This document shows, in pieces, positions 55,168 through 64,000 of a DNA stretch of 64,000 bases. Every line of letters starts with the position of its first letter. Within the stretch, counting starts at the first letter, position 1. Origin of the DNA: DASXKD01 sp963734725 (lineage in GTDB: Bacteria; Actinomycetota; Actinomycetes; Streptosporangiales; Streptosporangiaceae); contig CAVTIX010000017.1 of the NCBI GenBank assembly GCA_963734725.1, positions 1 through 64,000 on the forward strand. Reading direction: 5' to 3'. The notes under the pieces are model-generated. The model made no database searches and had not been told where the DNA came from. It was given only the letters and a program-made list of their open reading frames with translations. Position numbers and translations under genes: made by a program.

Positions 55168-55800
55168 TCAGCGCACGCCGTGCGGCCGGAACTGCACGCT
55201 GATCCGCGGCCCGGTGACCCGGGTGCTCTTCGGCACGGCGTGCTCCCAGGTCCGCTGGCAGCTTCCGCCCATGACCAGGAGGTCACCGTGACCGACATCG
55301 TGGCGGAGCACCGTGCCGCTGCCGTCCCGCGGCCGGAGCAGCAGCGCGCGGGGTACGCCGAGCGACACGATCGCCACCACGGTGTCCTCGGTGCTGCCGC
55401 GCCCGATCGTGTCGCCGTGCCAGGCCACGCTGTCCCGTCCGTCCCGGTACAGGCACAGTCCCGCGGTGCACAGCGGCTCGCCGAGTTCGGGCTGGTAGTG
55501 CTCGGTGAGCGCATCCCTGGCGGCGGTGAGCACCGGGTCGGGCAGGGCCTGGCCCTCGCCGTAGAAGCACAGCAGCCGGGGAACGTCAACCACTCGGTCG
55601 TACATCGTCCGCCGCTCGGCACGCCAGGGCACCGCGTCGGCCACCCGCTCGAACAGGGCATCTGCCCCGGTGACCCATCCCGGCCGGATATCCACCCAGG
55701 CGCCGGGGAAAAGGTCGGTCCGGCGCACGGTCGCCCCCAGCGGCCCGAGGCCCGCCTCGTCCGACGCGTCCAGCAGCGAGCCCTGGAATGCGGTCTTCAC
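55168..55800 (-). CDS. AlkB-type 2-oxoglutarate/Fe(II) dioxygenase
   Basis: The 210-residue protein has the Fe-binding HxD in VAWHGDTIGRG, a later His in the ERTWEHAVPK block, and the 2-oxoglutarate-binding Arg pair in RISVQFR at the C-terminus. FYGEGQALPDPVL and LGEPLCTAGLCLYRDG are typical of AlkB-like proteins. It removes alkyl groups from DNA or RNA bases, or demethylates another substrate. The start is GTG. It stands alone; TGATCACG-type motifs lie upstream of it near 55880. Confidence 0.84.
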   Translation of the reverse strand: MKTAFQGSLLDASDEAGLGPLGATVRRTDLFPGAWVDIRPGWVTGADALFERVADAVPWRAERRTMYDRVVDVPRLLCFYGEGQALPDPVLTAARDALTEHYQPELGEPLCTAGLCLYRDGRDSVAWHGDTIGRGSTEDTVVAIVSLGVPRALLLRPRDGSGTVLRHDVGHGDLLVMGGSCQRTWEHAVPKSTRVTGPRISVQFRPHGVR

Positions 55801-56025
55801 GTCAGCGAGTATAAGCCATTATCAAACACACATTCGATCTGCATCCCCCACCATCCTCAGGTGCCGCGCTTTCATGATCACGGACGATCACCCCGCCGCG
55901 GAAAACGGAAGGAATCGTCCGCGATCACGAAAGCGGGCGAGGCGGCGCCCGGGCGGGAGCTCGGGGAGAGCCAGGGTGGAGGGTGGAGAGTGGAGGGCCG
56001 GGCTCGGGGTGACGAGGCCAGCGAG

Positions 56026-56985
56026 CTAAAGGACGTTGCGGGCCCCGGTGGACATGCGCGCGGCGAGCTCGGAGTCGATCTGACGCGCCGCCTCCTGGAG
56101 CCGGGGCAGGAACTGCTTCTCCAGCGTCCGCATCGGCACCCGGGCCGCGTGCGCGCTCGCGTTGATGGCCGCCACAACCTTCCGTGAGCTGTCCCGGATC
56201 GGGCAGGCGATCGACCGCACGCCTGCCTCCAGCTCCTGGTCCACCGCGGCCCACCCCCTGGTGCGCGCCTCGGCGAGCACCTTCCGCAGCTGGCCGGGGT
56301 CGGTGATGGTGTGCTCGGTGAGCTTGCGCATCGTGGTCCGGCGCAGGTACGCGTCGAGTTCCGGCTCGGGCAGGTGTGCCAGCAGAATCCGGCCCATCGA
56401 GGTCGGGTACGCCGGCAGCCGGGTGCCCACGGTGAGCGCGATCGTCATGATCCGGTTGGCGGAGGCGCGGGCGACGTAGACCAGGTCGTCGCCGTCGAGC
56501 ACGCTCACCGAGCAGGACTCGTGCAGATGCTCGGCGAGGTCCTCCAGGTGCGGCTGGGCGATCTGGGACACGCTGAACGAGGACAGGTACGCATAACCCA
56601 GCGCCAGGACCCGCGGCCGCAGCGAGAACTGGCGCCCGGAGCTGCCGACGTATCCCAGCTCCTGCAGGGTCAGCAGAAACCGCCGGGCGGCTGCCCGGGT
56701 GAGCCCGGTGCGCGCGGCGACCTCCGACAGCGTCAGCGACGGGTGCTCCGATGAGAAGCAGCGGATCACGGCCAGGCCGCGGTCCAGCGACTGGACGAAG
56801 TCCGTCCGCCGCCCCCCGGCACGCTCGGAGTCCCCGCCCCGGCGGCCACCCCAGGCGGTGGCGCCCACGGCCGCGTCGGCCACGCCGCCGTGGGCGCCGC
56901 CGGCTTCGTGATCCACCTCCGCAGCAGCATCCTCCAAGGCGCGGCGCGCGCTCGTCCCGGCGCCGGACTCGTCCCCAACGTTCAC
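56026..56985 (-). CDS. IclR-family transcriptional regulator
   Basis: The 319-residue protein has a 60-residue acidic, Gly/Ala-rich N-terminal extension, then an HTH (SLTLSEVAARTGLTRAAARRFLLTL) and the IclR ligand domain (GTRLPAYPTSMGRILLAHLP, SIACPIRDSSRKVVAAINAS). It resembles regulators of aromatic catabolism (PcaR/PcaU type), and a homogentisate dioxygenase gene lies 5 kb away, but not adjacent. Its own promoter region contains the second copy of a dispersed 30-bp element. Confidence 0.82.
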   Translation of the reverse strand: MNVGDESGAGTSARRALEDAAAEVDHEAGGAHGGVADAAVGATAWGGRRGGDSERAGGRRTDFVQSLDRGLAVIRCFSSEHPSLTLSEVAARTGLTRAAARRFLLTLQELGYVGSSGRQFSLRPRVLALGYAYLSSFSVSQIAQPHLEDLAEHLHESCSVSVLDGDDLVYVARASANRIMTIALTVGTRLPAYPTSMGRILLAHLPEPELDAYLRRTTMRKLTEHTITDPGQLRKVLAEARTRGWAAVDQELEAGVRSIACPIRDSSRKVVAAINASAHAARVPMRTLEKQFLPRLQEAARQIDSELAARMSTGARNVL

Positions 56986-57084
56986 ATAGCGAACGATACT
57001 GCCCGGCGCCCCGTGCGGCCAGACGCCCGCCGGGCTGCTGATGGCCGCCAGGGCATGCCCTATAGATCACTCAGCCTGCTGCGC

Positions 57085-57110
57085 GTCGGCATGGATCTAC
57101 AGAACACGCC

Positions 57111-57114
<4 letters not shown>
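57085..57114. repeat. Dispersed 30-bp element, copy 2
   Basis: Matches 40491-40520 (GTCGGCATGGATCTACAGAA then CACGCCCTAA). It lies in the gap between the IclR gene and the MurL-like gene. Confidence 0.6.
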
Positions 57115-58646
<1,532 letters not shown>

Positions 58647-58683
58647 GCGGGCAGGCTACCCGATCCGGGCCGCGTGCTGGCGG

Positions 58684-59743
58684 TTACGACCGGCCCCGGG
58701 CCGCCGCCACCGCGTGCAGGGCGATGCCGGCCGCGACCCCGGCGTTGAGCGACTCGGTGTCCGCCGCCATCGGGATCCTGGCCAGCACGTCACAGCGCTC
58801 CGCAACCAGCCGGGACAGGCCGCGGCCCTCGGACCCGACGACGAGCACCAGGGGCGCGTCGGCGACCGTGAGGTCGGTGACCGCGGTGTCCCCGCCCGCG
58901 TCCAGGCCCGCGACGAACAGGCCCTCCTGCTGGTAGGCGGCCAGGGCGCGGGTGAGGTTGGGCACCTGCGCCACCGGCACCCTGGCCAGCGCGCCCGCCG
59001 ACGCTTTCCATGCGCCCGCGGTCACCCGGGCCGAGCGGCGCGCGGGCACGAGCACCCCGTGCCCGCCGAATGCGGCGACCGAGCGGGCCACCGCCCCCAG
59101 GTTGCGCGGGTCGGTCACCCCGTCCAGGGCGACGATCAACGCTGGCACGCCCGCCGCGCGGGCCCGCTGCGTCAGGTCTTCGGCCGCCGCGTAGTCGTAC
59201 GGGCGGACCTTGAGCGCCAAGCCCTGGTGCACCGAGCCGCCGGTGAGGCGGTCCAGTTCGGACCGTCCCGCCTCGATCATCGGGATGCCCGCCGCGGCGG
59301 CCAGGTCCACCGCCTCGCGCACCCGGTCGTCGGCGTCACGGCGCGGCCCGGCGTACAGCGCGGCGGCCGGCACACTAGCCCGCAGCGCCTCCAGCACGGC
59401 GTTCCGGCCGGCCACCACTTCCGCCGCGTCGCCCCCGCCGCGCCGGCCCGCAGGGGTTTTTGCTGCAGAACGACTTCCGCTGCCCGGCCCGGTCCGCCCG
59501 CCTGGCGGGTTCCGTGGCTCGTCACCGGATCCGGGCCGCCCCGGCGCGCCCGGCGCCGCCGCGGGCCGTGGCGGCGCGGGCAGCAGCCTCTGCGCGCCGC
59601 TGCGCGGGATGGCCGGGGCGCAGGTGCGCGGGCGGAGTGGGCCCCTTGCCTTCGAGCCGCTTCCGGCCCTTGCCCCCGGTGCCCACCCGTGGCTTGCCCG
59701 ATTTCGCCCGGCCGCCGCCCCCGGCCGGTGCGCCCCGGCTCAC
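58684..59743 (-). pseudogene. rlmB: 23S rRNA G2251 2'-O-methyltransferase (RlmB), one frameshift
   Basis: The C-terminal frame is a full SPOUT domain: EVVAGRNAVLEALRA, ALIVALDGVTDPRNLGAVAR, LVLVVGSEGRGLSRL and PMAADTESLNAGVAAGIAL. The N-terminal extension (VGTGGKGRKRLEGKGPTPPAH, HPAQRRAEAAARAATARG), which is typical of actinomycete RlmB, is in another frame from GTG 59743. The shift is at about 59,525-59,600, a GC-rich stretch. Joined length is about 350 residues. The cysS gene lies upstream, a common actinomycete order. Confidence 0.82.
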
Positions 59744-59777
59744 GGTGCCGTCCAAGGGGACGCAGTCGCGGGCCGGG

Positions 59778-61187
59778 TCATCGCTTGATGGTCCATCGGG
59801 GGCCGTCCGGGGTGTCGTCGATGAGGACCCCGGCAGCGTGCAGCCGCTCCTTGATCGTGTCCGCGGCCTGCCAGTCCTTGCGGTCCCGGGCCGCCTGCCG
59901 TTTGTCGAGCGCCACCGTCACCAGCGCGCGCACGACATCGCGCAGGTCGTCATCGGCGCCGGGCGCGCTCCACTGAGGGGCAAGCGGGTCCAGGCCGAGC
60001 ACCCCGAGCATGCCCCGCACCTGGGCCAGCGACGAGCCGAGCGCCGCGGTGTCCCCGCTGGCCAGCGCGTTGTTGCCGTCGTGGATGGTGTCGTGAACGA
60101 CCGCCAGCGCCCGGGGCACGGCCAGGTTGTCGTCGAGCGCCGCGGCGAACGCCGGGGGCATCGCGTCCCTGTCCGTGGGCGGGTCCTGGGTGTGGCCGGA
60201 CAGTTCGGCGGCGCGCGTGACGAATCCCTCGATCCGCCGGTAGGCGGCTACCGCTTCATCCAGCGCGGCCGGTGAGTACTCGATGTTGGACCGTATCTGG
60301 GCCTGGCCGAGGTAGTAGCGCAACTCCACCGGGCGGACCTCGGTCACCACCGCGTCGACCAGCAGCGAATTGCCGAGCGACTTGCTCATCTTCTCCCCGC
60401 CGGCCACCCCGACGAGGCCGTTGTGCACCCAGTACTGGGCGAACCCGTCGCCGACGGCGCGCGATTGGGCCAGTTCGTTCTCGTGGTGCGGGAACACCAG
60501 GTCCAGGCCGCCGCCGTGGATGTCGAACGTCGGCCCGAGGTACTTGGTCGACATGGCCGAGCATTCGAGGTGCCAGCCGGGCCGGCCGGGGCCCCACGGG
60601 GTCTCCCAGGAGGGCTCCCCGGGCTTGGCGCCCTTCCAGAGGGCGAAGTCGCGCGGATCCCGTTTGGCGTCGGCGGTGTCAGTGTCCTCCGCGGGCCGCA
60701 TGTGCTCCAGCCGCTGCCCGGACAGCGAGCCGTAGGCCGGCCAGGAACCGACGTCGAAGTACACGTCGCCGCCCGAGGCGTAGGCGTGCCCGCTGGCAAT
60801 CAGCCGCCGCATGAGCGTGATCATCTCCGGGATGTGGCCAGTGGCCCGCGGTTCCACGTCCGGCGGGAGGCAGCCGAGCACATCATAGGCGCGGCTGAAC
60901 GCGCGCTCGTTGCGCTGTGCCACGGCCCACCAGGGGACGCCTTCGGCGGCCGCGACGCGGATGATCTTGTCGTCGATGTCGGTGACGTTCCGGCAGAACG
61001 TGGTCTGGTAGCCGCTGGCCTTTAGCCAGCGGACCAGGATGTCAAAGCTCACCCCCGACCTGATGTGCCCGATGTGCGGCGGGGCCTGCACGGTAGCGCC
61101 ACACAGGTACAGCGATGCCTTCCCAGGCTCGACCGGGGAAAACTCGCGCTCGGAGCGCGTTGCTGTGTCATAGAGGCGGACCGTCAC
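59778..61187 (-). CDS. cysS: Cysteine--tRNA ligase
   Basis: The 469-residue protein has the class I synthetase HIGH motif as HIGHIRSG at 38-45, KMSKSLGN in the catalytic loop, and the CysRS zinc ligands (Cys29 in YLCGATVQAPP, Cys in LECSAMS, HHENE). It charges tRNA-Cys in the cytoplasm. The start is GTG 61187. rlmB follows 34 bases later on the same strand, the order seen in actinomycetes. A normal length and no missing motif. Confidence 0.92.
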   Translation of the reverse strand: MTVRLYDTATRSEREFSPVEPGKASLYLCGATVQAPPHIGHIRSGVSFDILVRWLKASGYQTTFCRNVTDIDDKIIRVAAAEGVPWWAVAQRNERAFSRAYDVLGCLPPDVEPRATGHIPEMITLMRRLIASGHAYASGGDVYFDVGSWPAYGSLSGQRLEHMRPAEDTDTADAKRDPRDFALWKGAKPGEPSWETPWGPGRPGWHLECSAMSTKYLGPTFDIHGGGLDLVFPHHENELAQSRAVGDGFAQYWVHNGLVGVAGGEKMSKSLGNSLLVDAVVTEVRPVELRYYLGQAQIRSNIEYSPAALDEAVAAYRRIEGFVTRAAELSGHTQDPPTDRDAMPPAFAAALDDNLAVPRALAVVHDTIHDGNNALASGDTAALGSSLAQVRGMLGVLGLDPLAPQWSAPGADDDLRDVVRALVTVALDKRQAARDRKDWQAADTIKERLHAAGVLIDDTPDGPRWTIKR

Positions 61188-61314
61188 GCCGCCAAGGCTA
61201 CCGCCGCGGGTACCAGGCGCCGATCGATATACGCCCCGCCCGGGCCCGCGAACCGCCCATGCCCGACCTCGCCAGCGCCCCAGCGTCGCGGGCGTACGGT
61301 GATGCCAGGCCCGC

Positions 61315-61344
61315 GGGCCGCCAGGTCGCTGGCCTGGCGGGCCC
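61315..61344 (-). terminator. Hairpin downstream of homogentisate dioxygenase gene
   Basis: GGGCCGCCAGG pairs with CCTGGCGGGCCC (one bulged base) around a seven-base loop, 19 bases after the stop of the dioxygenase gene on the minus strand. It should separate that gene from cysS. Confidence 0.65.
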
Positions 61345-61362
61345 CTGGCGCTCGGTCCGTTC

Positions 61363-62547
61363 TCAGCGGCGGGCGGCGCGGGCCCAGGACCAGGCGTACT
61401 CGGGGTCCTCGGCCCGGCGGGCAGCCGGGCCGAGGCCCAGCGGCCGGAACGTGTCGATCATCACGGCGGTCTCGTCGGTGGTGGTCTTGCCCTCGGCCAG
61501 CCCCGCAACCGCGGCCTCGACGGCGCCCGGCTGCGGGCCGTGGGTGAACCCGCCGGGGTGCAGCGTGATCGAGCCGAGCCCCACCCCGGACCCCTGCCGG
61601 GCGGTGTAATCTCCGCCGACGTAGAACATCATCTCGTCGGAGTCCACGTTGTGGTGGTTGTAGGGGATCGGCACGGCCTCGGGGTGGAAGTCGAGCGGCC
61701 GTGGGCAGAACGAGCAGACCACGAAGTTCGGCCCCTCGAAGGTCTGGTGCACCGGTGGCGGGGCGTGGGTTCGCTTCACCACGGGCTCGAAGTCGGCGAT
61801 GTTGAGCGCGAACGGGTACAGGCAGCCGTCCCAGCCCACCACGTCGAACGGGTGCCTGGCGTAGGTGAGCCGGGTCAGCCCGGCCCTGGTCCGCACCACG
61901 ACCGGCACGTCCTCCCCCTCGGCGAGCAGTGGTCCGTCGGGGCCGCGCAGGTCACGCTCGCTATAGGGGGCGTGCTCGAGGAACTGCCCGTACTGGGACA
62001 GGTAGCGCCGGGGCGGCCGGATGTGCCCGCCGGCCGCCACGGTCAGCGCCGTCGCGCCGTCGGGGCCTGGCAGCCATCGGTGGATCGTCCCGCGGGGGAT
62101 TACCACGTAGTCGCCGGCCACGGCGTCGATCGACCCGTAGACGGACTCCAGCCGGGCGCTGCCGTTTTGCAGATAAATGGCTTCGTCGCCGATGGAGTTC
62201 CGGTACAACTCCGAGTTCGCGTCCGCGGCGGCGAAGGAAATCTGGACGTCGTCATTGGCGAACAGGAGTTGCCGGCGCAGGACCAGGTCGCCGCCCTTGG
62301 GCAGGTCGGTGGTGCGCACGTGCCGCGGCATCAGCGGGTGATTCGGCGCGCTTCCTTCTTCGGCGGCGCCGGCCATCCCCTCGCTCTTCACGATCGCCGT
62401 GGGCGGGTGCACGTGATAGAGCAGCGAGGAATCAGAGACGAAGCCTTCTTCGCCCATGAGCTCCTCGGAGTACAAACCGCCATCGAGACGGCGGAAACGC
62501 ACGTGGCGCTTGCCGGGAATCTCGCCGGCCACCCGGTAATACGGCAT
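61363..62547 (-). CDS. hmgA: Homogentisate 1,2-dioxygenase
   Basis: The 394-residue protein belongs to the HmgA family: GDYVVIPRGTIHRWLPGPDG in the first cupin part, and the iron-binding HHNVDSDEMMFYVGGDY and HPGGFTHGPQPG in the second. It opens the ring of homogentisate in tyrosine and phenylalanine breakdown. The start ATG 62547 has AAAGGAG seven bases upstream. No fumarylacetoacetase or maleylacetoacetate isomerase gene is adjacent; an IclR regulator is 4 kb downstream. Confidence 0.86.
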   Translation of the reverse strand: MPYYRVAGEIPGKRHVRFRRLDGGLYSEELMGEEGFVSDSSLLYHVHPPTAIVKSEGMAGAAEEGSAPNHPLMPRHVRTTDLPKGGDLVLRRQLLFANDDVQISFAAADANSELYRNSIGDEAIYLQNGSARLESVYGSIDAVAGDYVVIPRGTIHRWLPGPDGATALTVAAGGHIRPPRRYLSQYGQFLEHAPYSERDLRGPDGPLLAEGEDVPVVVRTRAGLTRLTYARHPFDVVGWDGCLYPFALNIADFEPVVKRTHAPPPVHQTFEGPNFVVCSFCPRPLDFHPEAVPIPYNHHNVDSDEMMFYVGGDYTARQGSGVGLGSITLHPGGFTHGPQPGAVEAAVAGLAEGKTTTDETAVMIDTFRPLGLGPAARRAEDPEYAWSWARAARR

Positions 62548-62753
62548 ATCGTCTCCTTTGACGCCAAGATCGCATGGCCCGGGCGGCTGGTGGCCGCTTG
62601 CCATCTGGCCACTGCCCCCGGGGCCCGCGCCGTTACCGCGCTGCCTTCATGCGGCGCGGCGCTCCCTGCGTGCCGAGAAGGGCGCTGTAGTTTTCGACTA
62701 TAGGCGGGTGCTTTGTGCCCGAGCAGTGCCGCAGGAAGGACCACCAGCCTCCG

Positions 62754-64000
62754 ATGAGTAACGACCCTGTTGGGCGGCGCCCCCGTTCCGCTGGCCTCCA
62801 CTCGACGCTGCGCGCCGCCGCGCTCGCCGCCGTAGCGCTGGGCGTCGTGCTGCTGGCCGCCGCCGCTTTCGTGCTCTCTTATGAGGGAATACACCACATC
62901 GCGCTCCGAGCTGGGGTATCCCCGGGACTCGCGAAGCTATACCCGCTCATCTTCGATGTCATGCTGGTCGTCGCGGGCGCCGCAGCGCTGGCGCTGCGCG
63001 GCGCGGGCTGGTGGGCGCGCTGTTACGCGTGGGGCTCGCTGCTGATCCTGCTCGCGGCCATGGCCGTCGGCAACGCCGTCTACGCCACGGGCACCACGCT
63101 GCCAGCCCAGCCGACGAAGGTCGCAGCGGCGGTCATCCCGTGGGTGCTGCTGCTGATGGCGTTCGGCCTGCTGTTGGTGCTGCTCCGGCACTTCCGGTCA
63201 ACCCGGTCAAGTGCTGCCATAGCCACGGCGGACGCCACCGCACCCGGGGCTGCCGCGGCCGGGACCGTCGTAGGCGCCGACGTCAACGGCGGGCCACAGA
63301 CGGCAGGCACCCAGGCCGCCGCGTCCGGTGGCAAGGTGCGCGAGCTTCCCCCGGTGGACCTGGACACGCTGCTGGGGCCCAGGGCCGGGGCGCCGCCCGC
63401 TATTGCGATCCTGCACGGCATCGGAGCGGGCCAGAACGACGGCCACCAGGTGGACCCGGTGAGCTACGGCGAGGAAACGGGCTACGTCCACCCGGACAGC
63501 TACCTCGATGAGGGGGAGTACTCGCCGCACGGTGACACGGGGGGGCCGGGGCGCCCGGGCGGGCTGGCCGGTGACACCGCTGGGGACGGCACTCACCTAG
63601 CCAGGTACGGCACCGCCCCGGCGGAAGCCGCGGCTGCCTCAGCAGCAGCCCCGGCCACCGCGGCGGAGCACCCGGCGACCCCCGCAGGGGCCTTGGCCGA
63701 CCCCGAAACAACCCGGACGACCTCGGCGGAACCGGCGGCCGCCCCCGCAGCAGCCCCGGCGACGTCCGCTGAACCGGCGGCCACCTCTGCAGCAGTCCCG
63801 GCGACCTCCGCGGAAACGCCAGCCGGGCCCGCGGCGGCCCCGGCGACGTCCGCTGAACCGGCGGCCACCTCTGCAGCAGCCCCGGCGACCTCCACGGAAC
63901 CGCTGTTCACCCCCGCAGCAGCCCCGGCGACCGCCGAGGAACCGCTGTTCACCCCCGCAGCAGCCTCGGCGACCGCCGGGGGAACGCCGGCGACGCCTGC
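62754..64000 (+). CDS. DUF2637 family membrane protein, 3' end outside the window
   Basis: The frame is open from ATG 62754 to the window end (415 codons). It has a basic N-terminus, then four membrane helices (ALAAVALGVVLLAAAAFVL, LIFDVMLVVAGAAALALR, SLLILLAAMAVGNAVYA, VIPWVLLLMAFGLLLVLL), the shape of actinomycete DUF2637 proteins. A disordered cytoplasmic part follows with PPVDLDTLLGP and YVHPDSYLDEGEYSPHG. The end is a tandem of 14-residue units (type AAAPATSAEPAATS), 63632 onward. Function unknown; often linked to mobile or conjugative elements. Divergent from hmgA. Confidence 0.75.
   Translation, partial: MSNDPVGRRPRSAGLHSTLRAAALAAVALGVVLLAAAAFVLSYEGIHHIALRAGVSPGLAKLYPLIFDVMLVVAGAAALALRGAGWWARCYAWGSLLILLAAMAVGNAVYATGTTLPAQPTKVAAAVIPWVLLLMAFGLLLVLLRHFRSTRSSAAIATADATAPGAAAAGTVVGADVNGGPQTAGTQAAASGGKVRELPPVDLDTLLGPRAGAPPAIAILHGIGAGQNDGHQVDPVSYGEETGYVHPDSYLDEGEYSPHGDTGGPGRPGGLAGDTAGDGTHLARYGTAPAEAAAASAAAPATAAEHPATPAGALADPETTRTTSAEPAAAPAAAPATSAEPAATSAAVPATSAETPAGPAAAPATSAEPAATSAAAPATSTEPLFTPAAAPATAEEPLFTPAAASATAGGTPATP
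63632..64000. repeat. 42-bp tandem repeat in the DUF2637 gene
   Basis: Units of 42 bases (14 codons) with the core GCAGCAGCCCCGGCGACC are repeated at least seven times up to the window end with some substitutions. On the coding strand they give an Ala/Pro/Thr/Glu-rich tail. The end of the array is not in the window. Confidence 0.75.

Noticed and set aside
63632..64000. CRISPR-like array
   Set aside because: A coding tandem repeat without unique spacers.

Overview
The window is two unrelated pieces of genome joined near base 19,241-19,266. Positions 1 to about 19,240 have moderate GC, ordinary codon use, many secreted beta-propeller and outer-membrane-type proteins and small sigma-like HTH genes. 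This suggests a Gram-negative soil bacterium of Verrucomicrobiota type, although that placement is inferred from gene style only. From about 19,260 to 64,000 the GC is very high, with GTG starts, a tad secretion locus, a DUF2637 protein, a MurL-like epimerase and an ECF sigma pair. This is an actinomycete, probably a soil lineage near the Streptosporangiales. The join cuts a DUF1259 gene on one side and a tadB gene on the other, so an assembly chimera is far more likely than gene transfer.

First part: a tRNA 5' fragment and a 175-bp repeat (second copy 1.6 kb away); a DUF4331 gene; a methyltransferase; tRNA-Arg(CCT) whose 3' end is duplicated 219 bp downstream; a frameshifted sigma-like HTH gene; a CPBP protease; a RES/Xre toxin-antitoxin pair; a receiver protein; a MscS channel with a cyclic-nucleotide domain. 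A cluster from 8.4 to 19.2 kb follows: DUF423, MFS, ChrB-type chromate resistance, a small EamA-like exporter (present twice), a Cys-rich secreted protein, PepSY, a c-type cytochrome lipoprotein, a COG4705 membrane protein, two YncE-type propellers and DUF1259. It contains several truncated paralogue fragments (COG4705, DUF423, chrB), so it has been rearranged by duplication. A metal or redox stress role is plausible but unproven.

Second part: tad pilus genes (tadB fragment, tadC), an ICMT-like methyltransferase, tRNA-Thr(TGT), a NarL-type regulator with Glu at the phospho-acceptor site, several small secreted or membrane proteins, a TM0106-type RecB-like nuclease, a kinase-aminotransferase fusion, an ECF sigma and partner, a SNF2 helicase/SWIM protein pair, a spermidine/putrescine-type ABC operon, and a cyclic-nucleotide-domain histidine kinase overlapping a receiver/thioredoxin-reductase fusion. 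Then come peptidase S66, an epimerase, a SpoU methyltransferase, a DUF885 protein, an EamA transporter, AlkB, an IclR regulator, a MurL-like protein, RlmB, CysS, homogentisate dioxygenase and a DUF2637 protein that runs off the end.

At least nine otherwise normal genes are broken by single-base-type frameshifts in both halves. This points to a metagenomic assembly with uncorrected indels. The most interesting real biology is the histidine kinase / receiver-glutaredoxin-like-thioredoxin-reductase pair (45.7-48.9 kb) and the rearranged metal/redox cluster.
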